This document shows positions 51,880 through 60,725 of a stretch of 64,000 bases of DNA, piece by piece. Each line of letters starts with the position of its first letter. Position 1 is the stretch's first letter. Under the pieces are notes generated by a model. It was not told where the DNA came from and did not search any database. It worked only from the letters and a program-made list of their open reading frames with translations. The translations under genes and the position numbers were made by a program. This stretch comes from an uncultured Pseudomonas sp. GTDB taxonomy: Bacteria > Pseudomonadota > Gammaproteobacteria > Pseudomonadales > Pseudomonadaceae. Where the stretch lies: the NCBI RefSeq assembly GCF_913777995.1, contig NZ_CAJYVE010000054.1, positions 1 through 64,000 of the forward strand, written 5' to 3'.

Positions 51880-52767
51880 TCACACCAGGTAACGCCTGAA
51901 CCAACCCAGGGTCCGCTCCCACGCCAGCTTGGCCGCCGCTTCGTCGTAACGTGGCGTGGAGTCGTTGTGGAAGCCATGGTTGGCGCCCTTGTAGATCCAC
52001 GCCTCATACGGGGTGCCAGCCGCCTTCAGGGCCTGTTCGTAGGCCGGCCAGCCTTCATTGATTCGCGTGTCCAGCTCGCCGTAGTGGATCTGCACCGGCG
52101 CCTTGATACGCGGCACCTCTTCGGCCCTGGGCTGGCGTCCGTAGAACGACACCGCCGCCCCCAGTTCCGGGTAGGCCACCGCCGCCGCATTAGCCACACC
52201 GCCGCCATAGCAGAAACCGGTGATACCGACCTTGCCAGTAACAGCCGGGTCGGCCATCAGCCACTCGATGGCGGCAAAGAAGTCATTCAGCAGCTTTTCC
52301 GGGTCGACCTGCTGCTGCATTTCCCGACCCTTGTCGTCGTTGCCGGGGTAACCGCCCAGGGAACTCAGCCCATCCGGGGCCAGAGCGATGAAGCCAGCCT
52401 TGGCGACACGCCGTGCCACGTCCTCGATGTAGGGGTTCAACCCACGGTTCTCGTGCACTACCACCACGGCGGGCAGCTTGCCGGCAACCTTGGCGGGGCT
52501 GACCCGGTAGGCACGCACCTGGCCGTGGCCCTTGGGCGACGGGTAGGTCACGTATTCGGCGACGATGTCGGGGTCGGTGAACGGCACCTGCTCGGCCAGC
52601 GCGTAGTCCGGGCTCAACGCGGTCAAAACGGCCACGGCGGTAAGGCTGCCGGCGGTGAACTTCGCCGCCCGGTCGAGAAACTCGCGGCGGTTGATCTGGC
52701 CATGGGCGTAGTAGTCGTACAGCTCCAGCAGTTCAGGCGAAAAATCACGGGCGGTGAGTCTGGACAT
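51880..52767 (-). CDS. Dienelactone hydrolase-family protein with Tat signal
   Basis: 295 aa from ATG 52767. The N-terminus has a twin-arginine motif NRREFLDRAAKF followed by a hydrophobic stretch (GSLTAVAVLTAL) and A-x-A-type cleavage, so export folded to the periplasm is likely. The alpha/beta hydrolase has the nucleophile Cys in GITGFCYGGG, an Asp in YGELDTRI and His in GANHGFHND, the dienelactone hydrolase triad. Family members hydrolyse dienelactones or other esters; no aromatic ring-cleavage gene is beside it. Divergent from the TonB receptor. Confidence 0.88.
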   Translation of the reverse strand: MSRLTARDFSPELLELYDYYAHGQINRREFLDRAAKFTAGSLTAVAVLTALSPDYALAEQVPFTDPDIVAEYVTYPSPKGHGQVRAYRVSPAKVAGKLPAVVVVHENRGLNPYIEDVARRVAKAGFIALAPDGLSSLGGYPGNDDKGREMQQQVDPEKLLNDFFAAIEWLMADPAVTGKVGITGFCYGGGVANAAAVAYPELGAAVSFYGRQPRAEEVPRIKAPVQIHYGELDTRINEGWPAYEQALKAAGTPYEAWIYKGANHGFHNDSTPRYDEAAAKLAWERTLGWFRRYLV

Positions 52768-52898
52768 CGCGGGGGCATCCTCGGGTAGGGAAGTCAGGAT
52801 TGCGGCCCCCAAGCATAGCCTGCGGCCAGGCAAACCACCGAAACCTGCGCAACCGGCAGAAAATTGCCGACACGAATGCTAATAAATCTTGATTGGGA

Positions 52899-52913
52899 TG
52901 TTATATTGTAACC
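52899..52913 (+). promoter_or_regulatory. Zur-like box before the TonB receptor
   Basis: TGTTATATTGTAACC matches the Zur palindrome TGTTATANTATAACA at all but two positions. It ends 21 bases before the receptor ATG at 52935, a place where binding would block transcription. A Fur box is not seen. Confidence 0.6.
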
Positions 52914-52934
52914 ATAACTATCAGGAAACCCTCC

Positions 52935-55046
52935 ATGTCGTCCCGCACAATCGCCTCTTTCGCCGGCTTCGCGTTCAGCGTGCTCGGCGCCCCGCTCTAC
53001 GCTGCCGACCCTGCTTCCCCCATCGAACTCGACGCCCTGACGGTCAGTGCCGAGCAGGACTACGAAACCGCCAGCGGTCCGGTCAAGGGCTACCGCGCCA
53101 CGCGCTCGGCCACCGCAACCAAGACCGACACCGCGATCAAGGACATTCCCCAGTCGATCAGCGTAGTGCCCGCCACCGTGCTCCACGACCTCGGCACCAG
53201 CCAGGTGGAACGTGCCCTGGACTACGCCGGCGGCGTGTCCAGGCAGAACAACTTCGGCGGCCTGACCCTCTACGAGTACAGCATCCGCGGCTTCACCACG
53301 TCGGAGTTCTACAAGGACGGCTTCAGCGCCAACCGCGGCTACCCGGCCACCCCGGACACCGCCAACGTCGAGCGCATCGAGGTGCTCAAGGGGCCGGCCG
53401 CCAGCCTGTATGGGCGTGGCGACCCTGGCGGCACGGTCAACATCGTCACAAAGCAGCCCCAGCGCGAAGCCTTCACCACCCTGCAGGCCAGCGCCGGCAG
53501 TTGGGACCGCTACCGCACCGCGCTGGATGCCAACGCCCCGTTGAACACCGAAGGCACGCTGCTGGGCCGCGTCAACCTGGCCGTGGAAGACAACCACAGC
53601 TTCCGCGACCACGTGCAAAGCCACCGCGTATTCGTTGCCCCGTCGCTGCGCTGGGAACTGAGCCCGGACACCAGCCTGCTGGTGCAGACCGAGTTCGTCC
53701 GCCACGACTCGATCTTCGACCGTGGCATCGTCGCGCCGAACAACCGCTGGAGCGGCGTGTCGCGTTCGACCTTCCTCGGCGAGCCGGACGACAAGATCGA
53801 CAACGACAACAACCTGATTCAGGCGATCCTGGACCACCGCCTCAACGACAGCTGGTCGCTGCGCCTGGCCAGCCATTACAAGGAAGGCGAGCTGGGTGGC
53901 TTCGCCAGCGAGTCGCGTCCGCTGAACGCTGATGGCCATACCGTCAACCGTCGCTACCGCGAACGAGACATGAACTGGCACGACAGCATCACCCAGCTGG
54001 AGCTGCGCGGTTTCTTCGACACCGGAGCCCTGCAGCACGAGGTACTGATCGGCACCGAGTACGAGAACTACCGCAAGAACGAGCGGGTCACCACCATCGC
54101 CGGCAGCCCCTACGCCACCGATATCTACAACCCGGTGTACGGCCAGGCCAAGCCCAACGGCGCGCGTTCCGGCACCGACTTTTTCGAGCACGTGGAAAGC
54201 CGTGCCTTGAACCTGCAGGACCAGATCATCTTCACCGACAAGCTGCGCGGCATGCTCGGGGCACGCTACGAGCACTTCGACCAGCAGATCGACAACTACG
54301 CCGGCAACAGCACCCAGCGCCAACGCCACGATGCCTTCACCCAACGTGCCGGCCTGCTCTACCAGCTGACCCCGCAAGTCGGTCTGTTCGCCAACGCCTC
54401 CACCTCGTTCAAGCCCAACAACGGCTTGGATGCCGCCGGCAAGAGCTTCGACCCCGAAGAAGGCGTCGGCTATGAAGTGGGCATCAAGAGCGAGCTGTTC
54501 GACGAGCGTCTGAGCACCACCCTCGCCGCCTTTCATATCGACAAGGAAAACGTCCTGGCCCTCGACCCGGGCAGCGATACCAGCCGCGCGGTGGGCAAGG
54601 CCCGCAGCCAGGGCCTTGACCTGCAGCTGACCGGCCAGCTGACCGATGCAGTTCGGGTCATCGGCGCCTTCGCCTACATCGATGCCGAAGTCACCAAGGG
54701 CGACCGCAGCATTCCCACCGGCAGCCGTATCCTCGGCGTGGCCAAGCGCAGCGGCAGCCTGCTGGGCGTGTACGAGTTCCAGGAAGGCACGCTGCGCGGT
54801 TCGGACCTGGGCGCAGCGTTCAACTACGTGGGTGATCGCTCCGGAGAATCGGGTTCGAACTTCGAGCTCCCGGCCTACCACACCGTCGACCTGCTGGCGC
54901 ACTACAAAGCCACCGACAACCTGACGGTGGGCCTGAACCTCAACAACATCTTCGACGAGAAGTACTACGAGCGCTCCTACAGCAATTACTGGATCGCACC
55001 AGGCGAACCGCGCAATTTCACCGTCAGCTTCACCCTCAACCTCTGA
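52935..55046 (+). CDS. TonB-dependent outer-membrane receptor (siderophore-receptor type)
   Basis: 703 aa from ATG 52935, with AGGAAA upstream. A signal peptide ends at LYAAD. A plug domain with TKTDTAIKDIPQSISVVPATVLHDLGTSQ and VERIEVLKGPAASLYGRGDPGGTVNIVTK is followed by a 22-strand barrel ending in FTVSFTLNL with the terminal aromatic/hydrophobic residue. The fold is FhuA-like. The Zur-like box and the DUF4198 gene 23 bases downstream suggest uptake of a zinc (or nickel/cobalt) complex and not ferric siderophore. That substrate is inference. Confidence 0.92.
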   Translation: MSSRTIASFAGFAFSVLGAPLYAADPASPIELDALTVSAEQDYETASGPVKGYRATRSATATKTDTAIKDIPQSISVVPATVLHDLGTSQVERALDYAGGVSRQNNFGGLTLYEYSIRGFTTSEFYKDGFSANRGYPATPDTANVERIEVLKGPAASLYGRGDPGGTVNIVTKQPQREAFTTLQASAGSWDRYRTALDANAPLNTEGTLLGRVNLAVEDNHSFRDHVQSHRVFVAPSLRWELSPDTSLLVQTEFVRHDSIFDRGIVAPNNRWSGVSRSTFLGEPDDKIDNDNNLIQAILDHRLNDSWSLRLASHYKEGELGGFASESRPLNADGHTVNRRYRERDMNWHDSITQLELRGFFDTGALQHEVLIGTEYENYRKNERVTTIAGSPYATDIYNPVYGQAKPNGARSGTDFFEHVESRALNLQDQIIFTDKLRGMLGARYEHFDQQIDNYAGNSTQRQRHDAFTQRAGLLYQLTPQVGLFANASTSFKPNNGLDAAGKSFDPEEGVGYEVGIKSELFDERLSTTLAAFHIDKENVLALDPGSDTSRAVGKARSQGLDLQLTGQLTDAVRVIGAFAYIDAEVTKGDRSIPTGSRILGVAKRSGSLLGVYEFQEGTLRGSDLGAAFNYVGDRSGESGSNFELPAYHTVDLLAHYKATDNLTVGLNLNNIFDEKYYERSYSNYWIAPGEPRNFTVSFTLNL

Positions 55047-55069
55047 TCGATAAGAAAAAAGGAAACACC

Positions 55070-55801
55070 ATGCGTTTCAACTCCTCTTTGCTGGCACTGG
55101 GCATCAGCGGCGCCCTGCTGTGCGCCGGCCAGGCTTCGGCCCATGGCCTGTGGACCGAGCAACGTCGCGGCAACATCGAAGTGATCTACGGCCATGGCGC
55201 CGAAGACAACGCCTTCAAGGCGCAGAAAGTCAGTGGCGCCTGGGCCTATGACCTGGCCGGCCGGCAGGTGCCGGTGACCGTCGAGCGCCTGGACGACCAT
55301 GCCCGGCTCAAGCCGATCAAACCCGTGGCGATCATGAGCGTGGCCCTGGACAACGGCATGTGGACCCGCGACAAAGACAAGAAATGGATCAACCAGGGAC
55401 GCAGCAAGGTGCCGGGGGGCACGGACTCGATCCACACCTTCAAGTACAGCCTGGCGATCTATGCGCCCGGTGCCCGGCTGCCAGCGCTGGACAAATTGAA
55501 GATGGTCATCGTGCCGCTGGCCGATCCGCTGAAGGTCGGGCCGGGCAAGCCGCTGCCGGTCAAGGTGCTGGTCGATGGCAAGCCCGCCGCCGGTATCAAG
55601 CTGATCGGCGACTACCGCAGCGAGCCGGATGAAGTCAGCGCCGAAACCGACGCCGAAGGTCGCGCCAGCGTGGTGGTGCGCAACGAAGGCCTGAACGTCA
55701 TCGCCGCCGAAGTCACCCTGCCGGTCAAGGGCGATGCCGACATCGAAGCCCGAGGCCTGTTCACCTCGCTGACCTTCGTGGGCGAAGAGCACCACGACTG
55801 A
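55070..55801 (+). CDS. Periplasmic DUF4198 (NikM-like) protein
   Basis: 243 aa with a strong AAAAAAGGAAA site. A signal peptide (LLALGISGALLCAGQASA) leaves an N-terminal HGLWTEQRRGNIEVIYGHGAEDNAF. The initial His after cleavage and this motif are typical of DUF4198/NikM-type domains thought to bind transition metals. The C-terminal half (ADPLKVGPGKPLPVKVLVDGKPAAG, DAEGRASVVVRNEGLNVI) is immunoglobulin-like. It follows the TonB receptor in one operon. Confidence 0.85.
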   Translation: MRFNSSLLALGISGALLCAGQASAHGLWTEQRRGNIEVIYGHGAEDNAFKAQKVSGAWAYDLAGRQVPVTVERLDDHARLKPIKPVAIMSVALDNGMWTRDKDKKWINQGRSKVPGGTDSIHTFKYSLAIYAPGARLPALDKLKMVIVPLADPLKVGPGKPLPVKVLVDGKPAAGIKLIGDYRSEPDEVSAETDAEGRASVVVRNEGLNVIAAEVTLPVKGDADIEARGLFTSLTFVGEEHHD

Positions 55802-55812
55802 CCCCGGCATAA

Positions 55813-55846
55813 CCTGCTGCGCCGCGTTACCCGGCGGTGCTGCAGG
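55813..55846. terminator. Hairpin between convergent DUF4198 and DCC genes
   Basis: CCTGCTGCGCCGC (55813-55825) pairs with 55834-55846 (one mismatch, one G-U) around an 8-nt loop. It may stop both convergent transcripts. No T-run. Confidence 0.45.
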
Positions 55847-55852
55847 CTCGGG

Positions 55853-56311
55853 TCAGCGCGGCACATCACTGCGCAGGAACCGTCGCTGGTGGTCCGCTGT
55901 GGGCATCAGGCATTGCGCATGGCGGCCGAACCAGCGGTAACGGTTACGCGCCACCCAGTCGTAGCCCAGGTCACGCAGCCGCTCCGGCACCACACGCAAC
56001 ACCCGCAACCACGGCCACAGCCCCGGCAACTGCCGCACCACCTCGAAGAAGGCTTCGGAACGCACCCAGTAGTGCCGGTCACGAATGGTCGCCATGGTAT
56101 CGAAGCGATCCAGCGGCAGCCCGGCCCAGGCCAGCAGCGCCTGGCCTTCGGCCGACTGTACGGTGGCCAGGCGGATGCGCTGCCGGCGGTCGTGACGGAT
56201 CACGAACTGCGCCCAGCCGTTGCACAGCTTGCACACCCCATCGAACAGCACCACAGTCTCGCCGGGAGCCAGCAACGGCGCAGGTTCGGGGCGCAAAAGA
56301 GAAGAAACCAT
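55853..56311 (-). CDS. DCC-family thiol-disulphide oxidoreductase-like protein (DUF393)
   Basis: 152 aa. VVLFDGVCKLCNGWAQFVI contains the DxxCxxC (DGVCKLC) motif that defines the family, with a putative redox-active CxxC. Further family segments are RIRLATVQSAEGQALL and VRSEAFFEVVRQLPGLWPWL. Function is not established. It is transcribed alone. Confidence 0.85.
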   Translation of the reverse strand: MVSSLLRPEPAPLLAPGETVVLFDGVCKLCNGWAQFVIRHDRRQRIRLATVQSAEGQALLAWAGLPLDRFDTMATIRDRHYWVRSEAFFEVVRQLPGLWPWLRVLRVVPERLRDLGYDWVARNRYRWFGRHAQCLMPTADHQRRFLRSDVPR

Positions 56312-56465
56312 CCAGGGCCTCGTGGGTGTCGAGTCGCGAAGCCCCGACCCTAACCGAGAAAGCCAGGCATTGACCAGCGCAGCACGTCAGTGACCGCTTC
56401 AGCCTACACACGCCGCCGGATTGCAAGGCGGGCCGCCTGACGACCACCCGCCCCGCAAGCCGCGG

Positions 56466-57788
56466 TCAGTGTGCAGCCGTGGCCAGCGTGCCCGACAGCT
56501 GTTCTTCGCCCACCACCGCCGGAGCGGTCTCGCGCATCTTCAACGCGCAAGCGGTGGAGATCACCCCCAGGGCGCTGAACAACAGGGCCGGTCCGATCCA
56601 GCCGACCATGGCGTAAAGGCCGGTGGCCAGGAATGGCAAGGCACCGGCCACCAGCGAGGCACCGTTGTAGCCCAGGGAAATGCCCGACGAGCGGACGTTG
56701 GCCGGGAACTGCTCGGTGAACCAGCTTGCCTCCACGGCGAATATCGGGTCGTGGCTGAGCAGCAGCGACAGCGCCACCGCGACCACGATCAGCACCACCA
56801 CGCCGGTGTTGATCAGCAGGAACAGCGGAATGCCGAAGGCGATGGTGAACAGCGAGCCGATGAGGAACACCTTCTTGCGCCCGATGCGGTCACTGAGCGC
56901 GCCGAAGAACAGGTGGCTGCCCAGCCCCAGCGCCGAACCGACCAGGGTGCCCCACAGCACGTTTTCCTTGCTCGCCACCCCGGCCAGCAGCACGTACGAC
57001 AGCATGAAGCTGGTGGCCAGGTAGTAACCGCCGGTTTCCGCCAGGCGCAGGCCGACGATCTGCAGGATCTTGCGCCAGTCGTTGCGGATCACGGTCAGCG
57101 CCGGCTGCTGGATCAGGGTGTTCTCGGCTTTCATCTTCTCGAATTCCGGCGACTCGCTGACCCCCAGACGAATCCACATGCCCACGCCGACCATCACCAC
57201 CGAGGCCAGGAAGGGTGCGCGCCACACCCAGTCGCCTTCGAGCAACGCACCGGAGAGCAGGAACGCGCCGTTGGCCATCAGCAGACCAAGCGGAATGCCG
57301 ATCTGCGGCACCGCGCCGAAGAAGCCGCGGCGCTGCGGTGGCGCATGCTCACAGGCCATCAACACTGCACCGCCCCACTCCGCGCCAAAGCCGATGCCCT
57401 GGATCATGCGCAACAGAATCAGCAGCAGCGGCGCGACGACCCCGGCCTGTTCGTAGGTGGGCAGCGCACCGATCAGCACCGTGGCGCCGCCCATCAATAG
57501 CAGCGACCAGAGCAGCACTGCCTTGCGGCCGATGCGGTCGCCGTAGTGTCCGGCCAGGTAACCGCCCAGCGGGCGCATGAAAAAGCCCACCGCCATGGTG
57601 GCGAAGGCCGCCAGGATGCCGACGATCGGCTCGGTGGTGTGGAAGAACACCGAGCCGAACCAGCCGGCGGCCGCTGTGCCGTAGATGAAGAAGTCATAGC
57701 TCTCCACGGCCGAACCGACCATGGAGGCGAAGGAGACTTTCGAAGCCTTGTCGTGTGGCCCGGCGGCCACCTCAGTGGAATGACTCAT
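56466..57788 (-). CDS. MFS metabolite:H+ symporter (MHS family)
   Basis: 440 aa from ATG 57788. Twelve helices; MHS signature FASMVGSAVESYDFFIYGTAAA, RPLGGYLAGHYGDRIGRKAVL and GFGAEWGGAVLMA. Such carriers import shikimate, proline, alpha-ketoglutarate or sugar acids by proton symport. It is last in the operon transketolase-N, transketolase-C, dehydrogenase, carrier, and should bring in that pathway's substrate. Confidence 0.9.
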   Translation of the reverse strand: MSHSTEVAAGPHDKASKVSFASMVGSAVESYDFFIYGTAAAGWFGSVFFHTTEPIVGILAAFATMAVGFFMRPLGGYLAGHYGDRIGRKAVLLWSLLLMGGATVLIGALPTYEQAGVVAPLLLILLRMIQGIGFGAEWGGAVLMACEHAPPQRRGFFGAVPQIGIPLGLLMANGAFLLSGALLEGDWVWRAPFLASVVMVGVGMWIRLGVSESPEFEKMKAENTLIQQPALTVIRNDWRKILQIVGLRLAETGGYYLATSFMLSYVLLAGVASKENVLWGTLVGSALGLGSHLFFGALSDRIGRKKVFLIGSLFTIAFGIPLFLLINTGVVVLIVVAVALSLLLSHDPIFAVEASWFTEQFPANVRSSGISLGYNGASLVAGALPFLATGLYAMVGWIGPALLFSALGVISTACALKMRETAPAVVGEEQLSGTLATAAH

Positions 57789-57858
57789 GGAAAACCCTGC
57801 CTTTATTGTTGTTGTACGGGTGGGCAGGCCCGCCTGCCCGGTCTTCATGTGTGCCGTT

Positions 57859-58704
57859 TCAGCGCCAGGTTTCGATCACCCGGCTGTCGTCACGCTGCCC
57901 CAGCCCGGCCTGCGCCGCGCTGGAAAAACGCTGGTGGGCGATGTCCAGCAGCGGCACCGAGGCATGGCAGGCCTGGGCCGCATCGGCCACCAGGCCGCTG
58001 TCCTTGACGAAGATGTCGACCATGCTGGTGACCTGCGCATCGGTGCCCTGCAGCATGCGCGGACCACGGTCGGAGAGCATCCACGAGCCCCCCGCCCCGC
58101 GCTCCACCAGCTCCAGAACCTTGGCTGGATCCAGGCCCAGGGCATGGGCCAGGTTGAGGGCTTCGGCAGCGGCCACCAGGTGCACCGAACACAGGTGCTG
58201 GTTGACCACCTTGATGGCCTGGCCGTCACCGATGCTGTCCCCGGTGGATTTGACCTCACCCATCGCCGCCAGTACCGGGTTGACCGCCTGCACGTCTGCA
58301 GGCGCCCCGGAGGCGAAGATCAGCAGGCTGCCGGTGCGCGCCCGGGCCACGCCACCGGTAACCGGTGCATCGACCACCCGCGCCCCGCGTGCCGCCAGGC
58401 GTTCACCTTGTTCACGCGCGGCAGCCGGGCCGACGGTGCTCATGATTACCCAGTACTGGCCAGGGCGCAGTGGCTCGAAGCTGTCCACCAGGGCCTGCAA
58501 CTGCGCCGGGGTGGCGACCATCACCACCACGGCCTCGGCATCCTGCGCGGCGCGCCAGTCAGCGCTGGCCTCCAGGCCCTGCTCACGCGCCCGTTCACGG
58601 CCCGCTTCGCTGAGTTCGATACCGATCAGCGCATGGCCGGCCTGGCGGATCTGCTGGGCCATGGGCAGGCCAATGGCCCCCAGGCCGATGAATGCAACTT
58701 TCAT
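57859..58704 (-). CDS. NAD(P)-dependent oxidoreductase of the beta-hydroxyacid dehydrogenase family
   Basis: 281 aa from ATG 58704 (MKVAFIGLGAIGLPMAQQI). The GxGxxG motif is followed by the substrate-binding DAPVTGGVARARTGSL and the catalytic Lys in GQAIKVVNQHL. It resembles 3-hydroxyisobutyrate and L-threonate (LtnD-type) dehydrogenases. The latter fits a sugar-acid route, since a split transketolase precedes it by 11 bases. The exact substrate is unknown. Confidence 0.86.
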   Translation of the reverse strand: MKVAFIGLGAIGLPMAQQIRQAGHALIGIELSEAGRERAREQGLEASADWRAAQDAEAVVVMVATPAQLQALVDSFEPLRPGQYWVIMSTVGPAAAREQGERLAARGARVVDAPVTGGVARARTGSLLIFASGAPADVQAVNPVLAAMGEVKSTGDSIGDGQAIKVVNQHLCSVHLVAAAEALNLAHALGLDPAKVLELVERGAGGSWMLSDRGPRMLQGTDAQVTSMVDIFVKDSGLVADAAQACHASVPLLDIAHQRFSSAAQAGLGQRDDSRVIETWR

Positions 58705-58715
58705 GTGCGTGCTCC

Positions 58716-59717
58716 TCAACCCAGCCATTGAAGAATGTTGGCGGCCATCACTGCGGCGGAAATGCCGTAGCGGTCGTGCAGCGTCGGCAGTGCGCCGGCA
58801 TCCAGGAAGGCGTCCGGCAGCGCCACCTGGCGCAGTTCAGGCGCCACCCGCGCCTTGAGCAGGGTCAGTGCGACAGCCTCGGACAAACCGCCCACGGTGC
58901 TGTGGTTCTCCGCCACCACCACCAGGCGCCCGCTGCGCCGGCAGGCTTCGATGATGCTCGCTTCATCCAGCGGCTTGATGGTCGGCACGTGCAGCACCGC
59001 CACATCGGCACTGCCATCGCCGAGCAATTGCGCCACTTCCAGGGCACGCATGGTCATGATCCCGCTGGCGATGATCAGCACGTCCTTGCCGTCGCGCAGC
59101 AGCTTGGCCTTGCCCAGTTCGAAGCGGTAGTCGTATTCGTCGAGCACCATTGGCACCTTGCCGCGCAGCAGGCGCATGTACACCGGCCCGTGGTGGGCGG
59201 CGATGGCTTCCACAGCCTGGGCGGTGTCCAGCGCGTCGCAAGGGTCGATCACCGTCATGCCCGGCACCGCGCGCATCAACGCCAGGTCATCGGTGGCCTG
59301 GTGGCTGGGGCCGTAGCCGGTGGTCAGGCCAGGCAACGCCGCGCAGATCTTGACGTTGAGCCGCTCCTCGGCGATCACTTGGTGGATGAAGTCATAGGCA
59401 CGCCGGGTGGCGAACACCGCATAGGTGGTGGCGAACGGCACCAGCCCTTCCTTGGCCATGCCACCGGCGGCGGCCATCAGCAACTGCTCGGCCATGCCCA
59501 TCTGCAGGTGCCGCTCGGGAAACTCGCGGGCGAACACGTGCAGGTCGGTGTACTTGGACAGGTCGGCACTCATGCCGACGATGCGCGGGTCCCGCTGCGC
59601 CGCCGCCACCAGCGCGTGGCCGAACGGCGCCGTCTCGGTACGCTGACCTTCGGCGGCGATCGAGGCGATCATCGCCGAGGTGGTCAGCCGCGGCTTGTGG
59701 GTAGTTTCGTTGCTCAT
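58716..59717 (-). CDS. Transketolase, C-terminal subunit of a split enzyme
   Basis: 333 aa from ATG 59717. Contains the pyrimidine-binding domain (MSADLSKYTDLHVFAREFPERHLQMGMAEQLLMAAAGGMAKEG) and the C-terminal domain (RSGRLVVVAENHSTVGGLSEAVA), corresponding to the second half of normal transketolase. It begins two bases from the end of the N-terminal gene. Two such genes occur in routes for unusual sugars such as D-apiose (apulose-4-phosphate transketolase) and sulphosugars. Confidence 0.9.
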   Translation of the reverse strand: MSNETTHKPRLTTSAMIASIAAEGQRTETAPFGHALVAAAQRDPRIVGMSADLSKYTDLHVFAREFPERHLQMGMAEQLLMAAAGGMAKEGLVPFATTYAVFATRRAYDFIHQVIAEERLNVKICAALPGLTTGYGPSHQATDDLALMRAVPGMTVIDPCDALDTAQAVEAIAAHHGPVYMRLLRGKVPMVLDEYDYRFELGKAKLLRDGKDVLIIASGIMTMRALEVAQLLGDGSADVAVLHVPTIKPLDEASIIEACRRSGRLVVVAENHSTVGGLSEAVALTLLKARVAPELRQVALPDAFLDAGALPTLHDRYGISAAVMAANILQWLG

Positions 59718-59718
59718 G

Positions 59719-60591
59719 TCACTGCGCCCCCTGTGCATAGGCATCATCCAGAGCGCGCAAGGCGGCCTGCCATTCGTCCGCCTCGACGCGGATGAAGTGG
59801 TTCTTCTCGCGGTCTTCGAGGAAGTCCACGCCTTTGCCCATCAGGGTGTCGAAGAGAATCACCCGCGGCTGCGCCGCTTCCAGGGCCATGGCACTGTCGA
59901 ACGCCTGCAGCACCGCTGCCAGATCGTTGCCGTCGACCCGCTGCACGTGCCAGCCGAAGGCCTGCCATTTGTCCACCAGGGGTTCGAACTCCAGCACCTC
60001 GTGGGAATTGCCATCGGCCTGCTGCTTGTTCAGGTCGACCAGCGCGATCAGGTTGCCCAATTGGTGGTGCGCCGCCGACAGGGCGGCTTCCCAGGTCGCG
60101 CCTTCGTCCAGCTCGCCATCGGACATCGAGTTGAACACCCAGGCCGGGTTGCCCTTCATGCGCAGCGCCAGGGCCATGCCTACGCCGATGGCCAGGCCCT
60201 GGCCCAGCGAACCGCCGGAGATTTCCATGCCGGGGGTGTAGGTGGCCATGCCCGACATCGGCAGGCGGCTGTCGTCGGCGCCGTAGGTCTCCAGCTCCTG
60301 TTCAGGCAGCACGCCGGCCTCCAGCAGCGCCGCATACAGCGCGATGGCGTAGTGACCATGAGAGAGCAGAAAGCGGTCGCGGCCCTCCCATTCCGGGTTG
60401 GCCGGGTCGAGACGCATGGCATGGCAGTAGGCGACGGCCAGCACATCGGCCCAGCCCAGGGCCTGGCCGACATAGCCCTGGCCCTGTACTTCGCCCATGC
60501 GCAGGGCGAAGCGGCGGATGCGCCAGGCGTGGTGTTTCAGGTGGGCGAGCGTATCCGGCGTCGTCGGCGCTCGCTGAGGAATTATTGTCAT
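59719..60591 (-). CDS. Transketolase, N-terminal (thiamine-PP) subunit of a split enzyme
   Basis: 290 aa. The thiamine diphosphate domain carries LSHGHYAIALYAALLEAG, GGSLGQGLAIGVGMAL and the cofactor/Mg site NSMSDGELDEGATWEAALSAAHHQLGNLIALVDLN. The usual GDG(E) is SDG(E) here, while the downstream Asn is kept. It works with the next gene as a heterodimer, transferring two-carbon units. First gene of the operon, divergent from a LysR regulator. Confidence 0.9.
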   Translation of the reverse strand: MTIIPQRAPTTPDTLAHLKHHAWRIRRFALRMGEVQGQGYVGQALGWADVLAVAYCHAMRLDPANPEWEGRDRFLLSHGHYAIALYAALLEAGVLPEQELETYGADDSRLPMSGMATYTPGMEISGGSLGQGLAIGVGMALALRMKGNPAWVFNSMSDGELDEGATWEAALSAAHHQLGNLIALVDLNKQQADGNSHEVLEFEPLVDKWQAFGWHVQRVDGNDLAAVLQAFDSAMALEAAQPRVILFDTLMGKGVDFLEDREKNHFIRVEADEWQAALRALDDAYAQGAQ

Positions 60592-60725
60592 TGTGTATTC
60601 CTGCTTGCGATGTAAGAGTCGCCATGCCGAACTACTGTATGAGATTCATCAAACAGTCCGACACGGAACCTGAAACCAACGCTATCACCCGATATTGCGG
60701 GCTTACAAAGGACATTTTTACAGGA

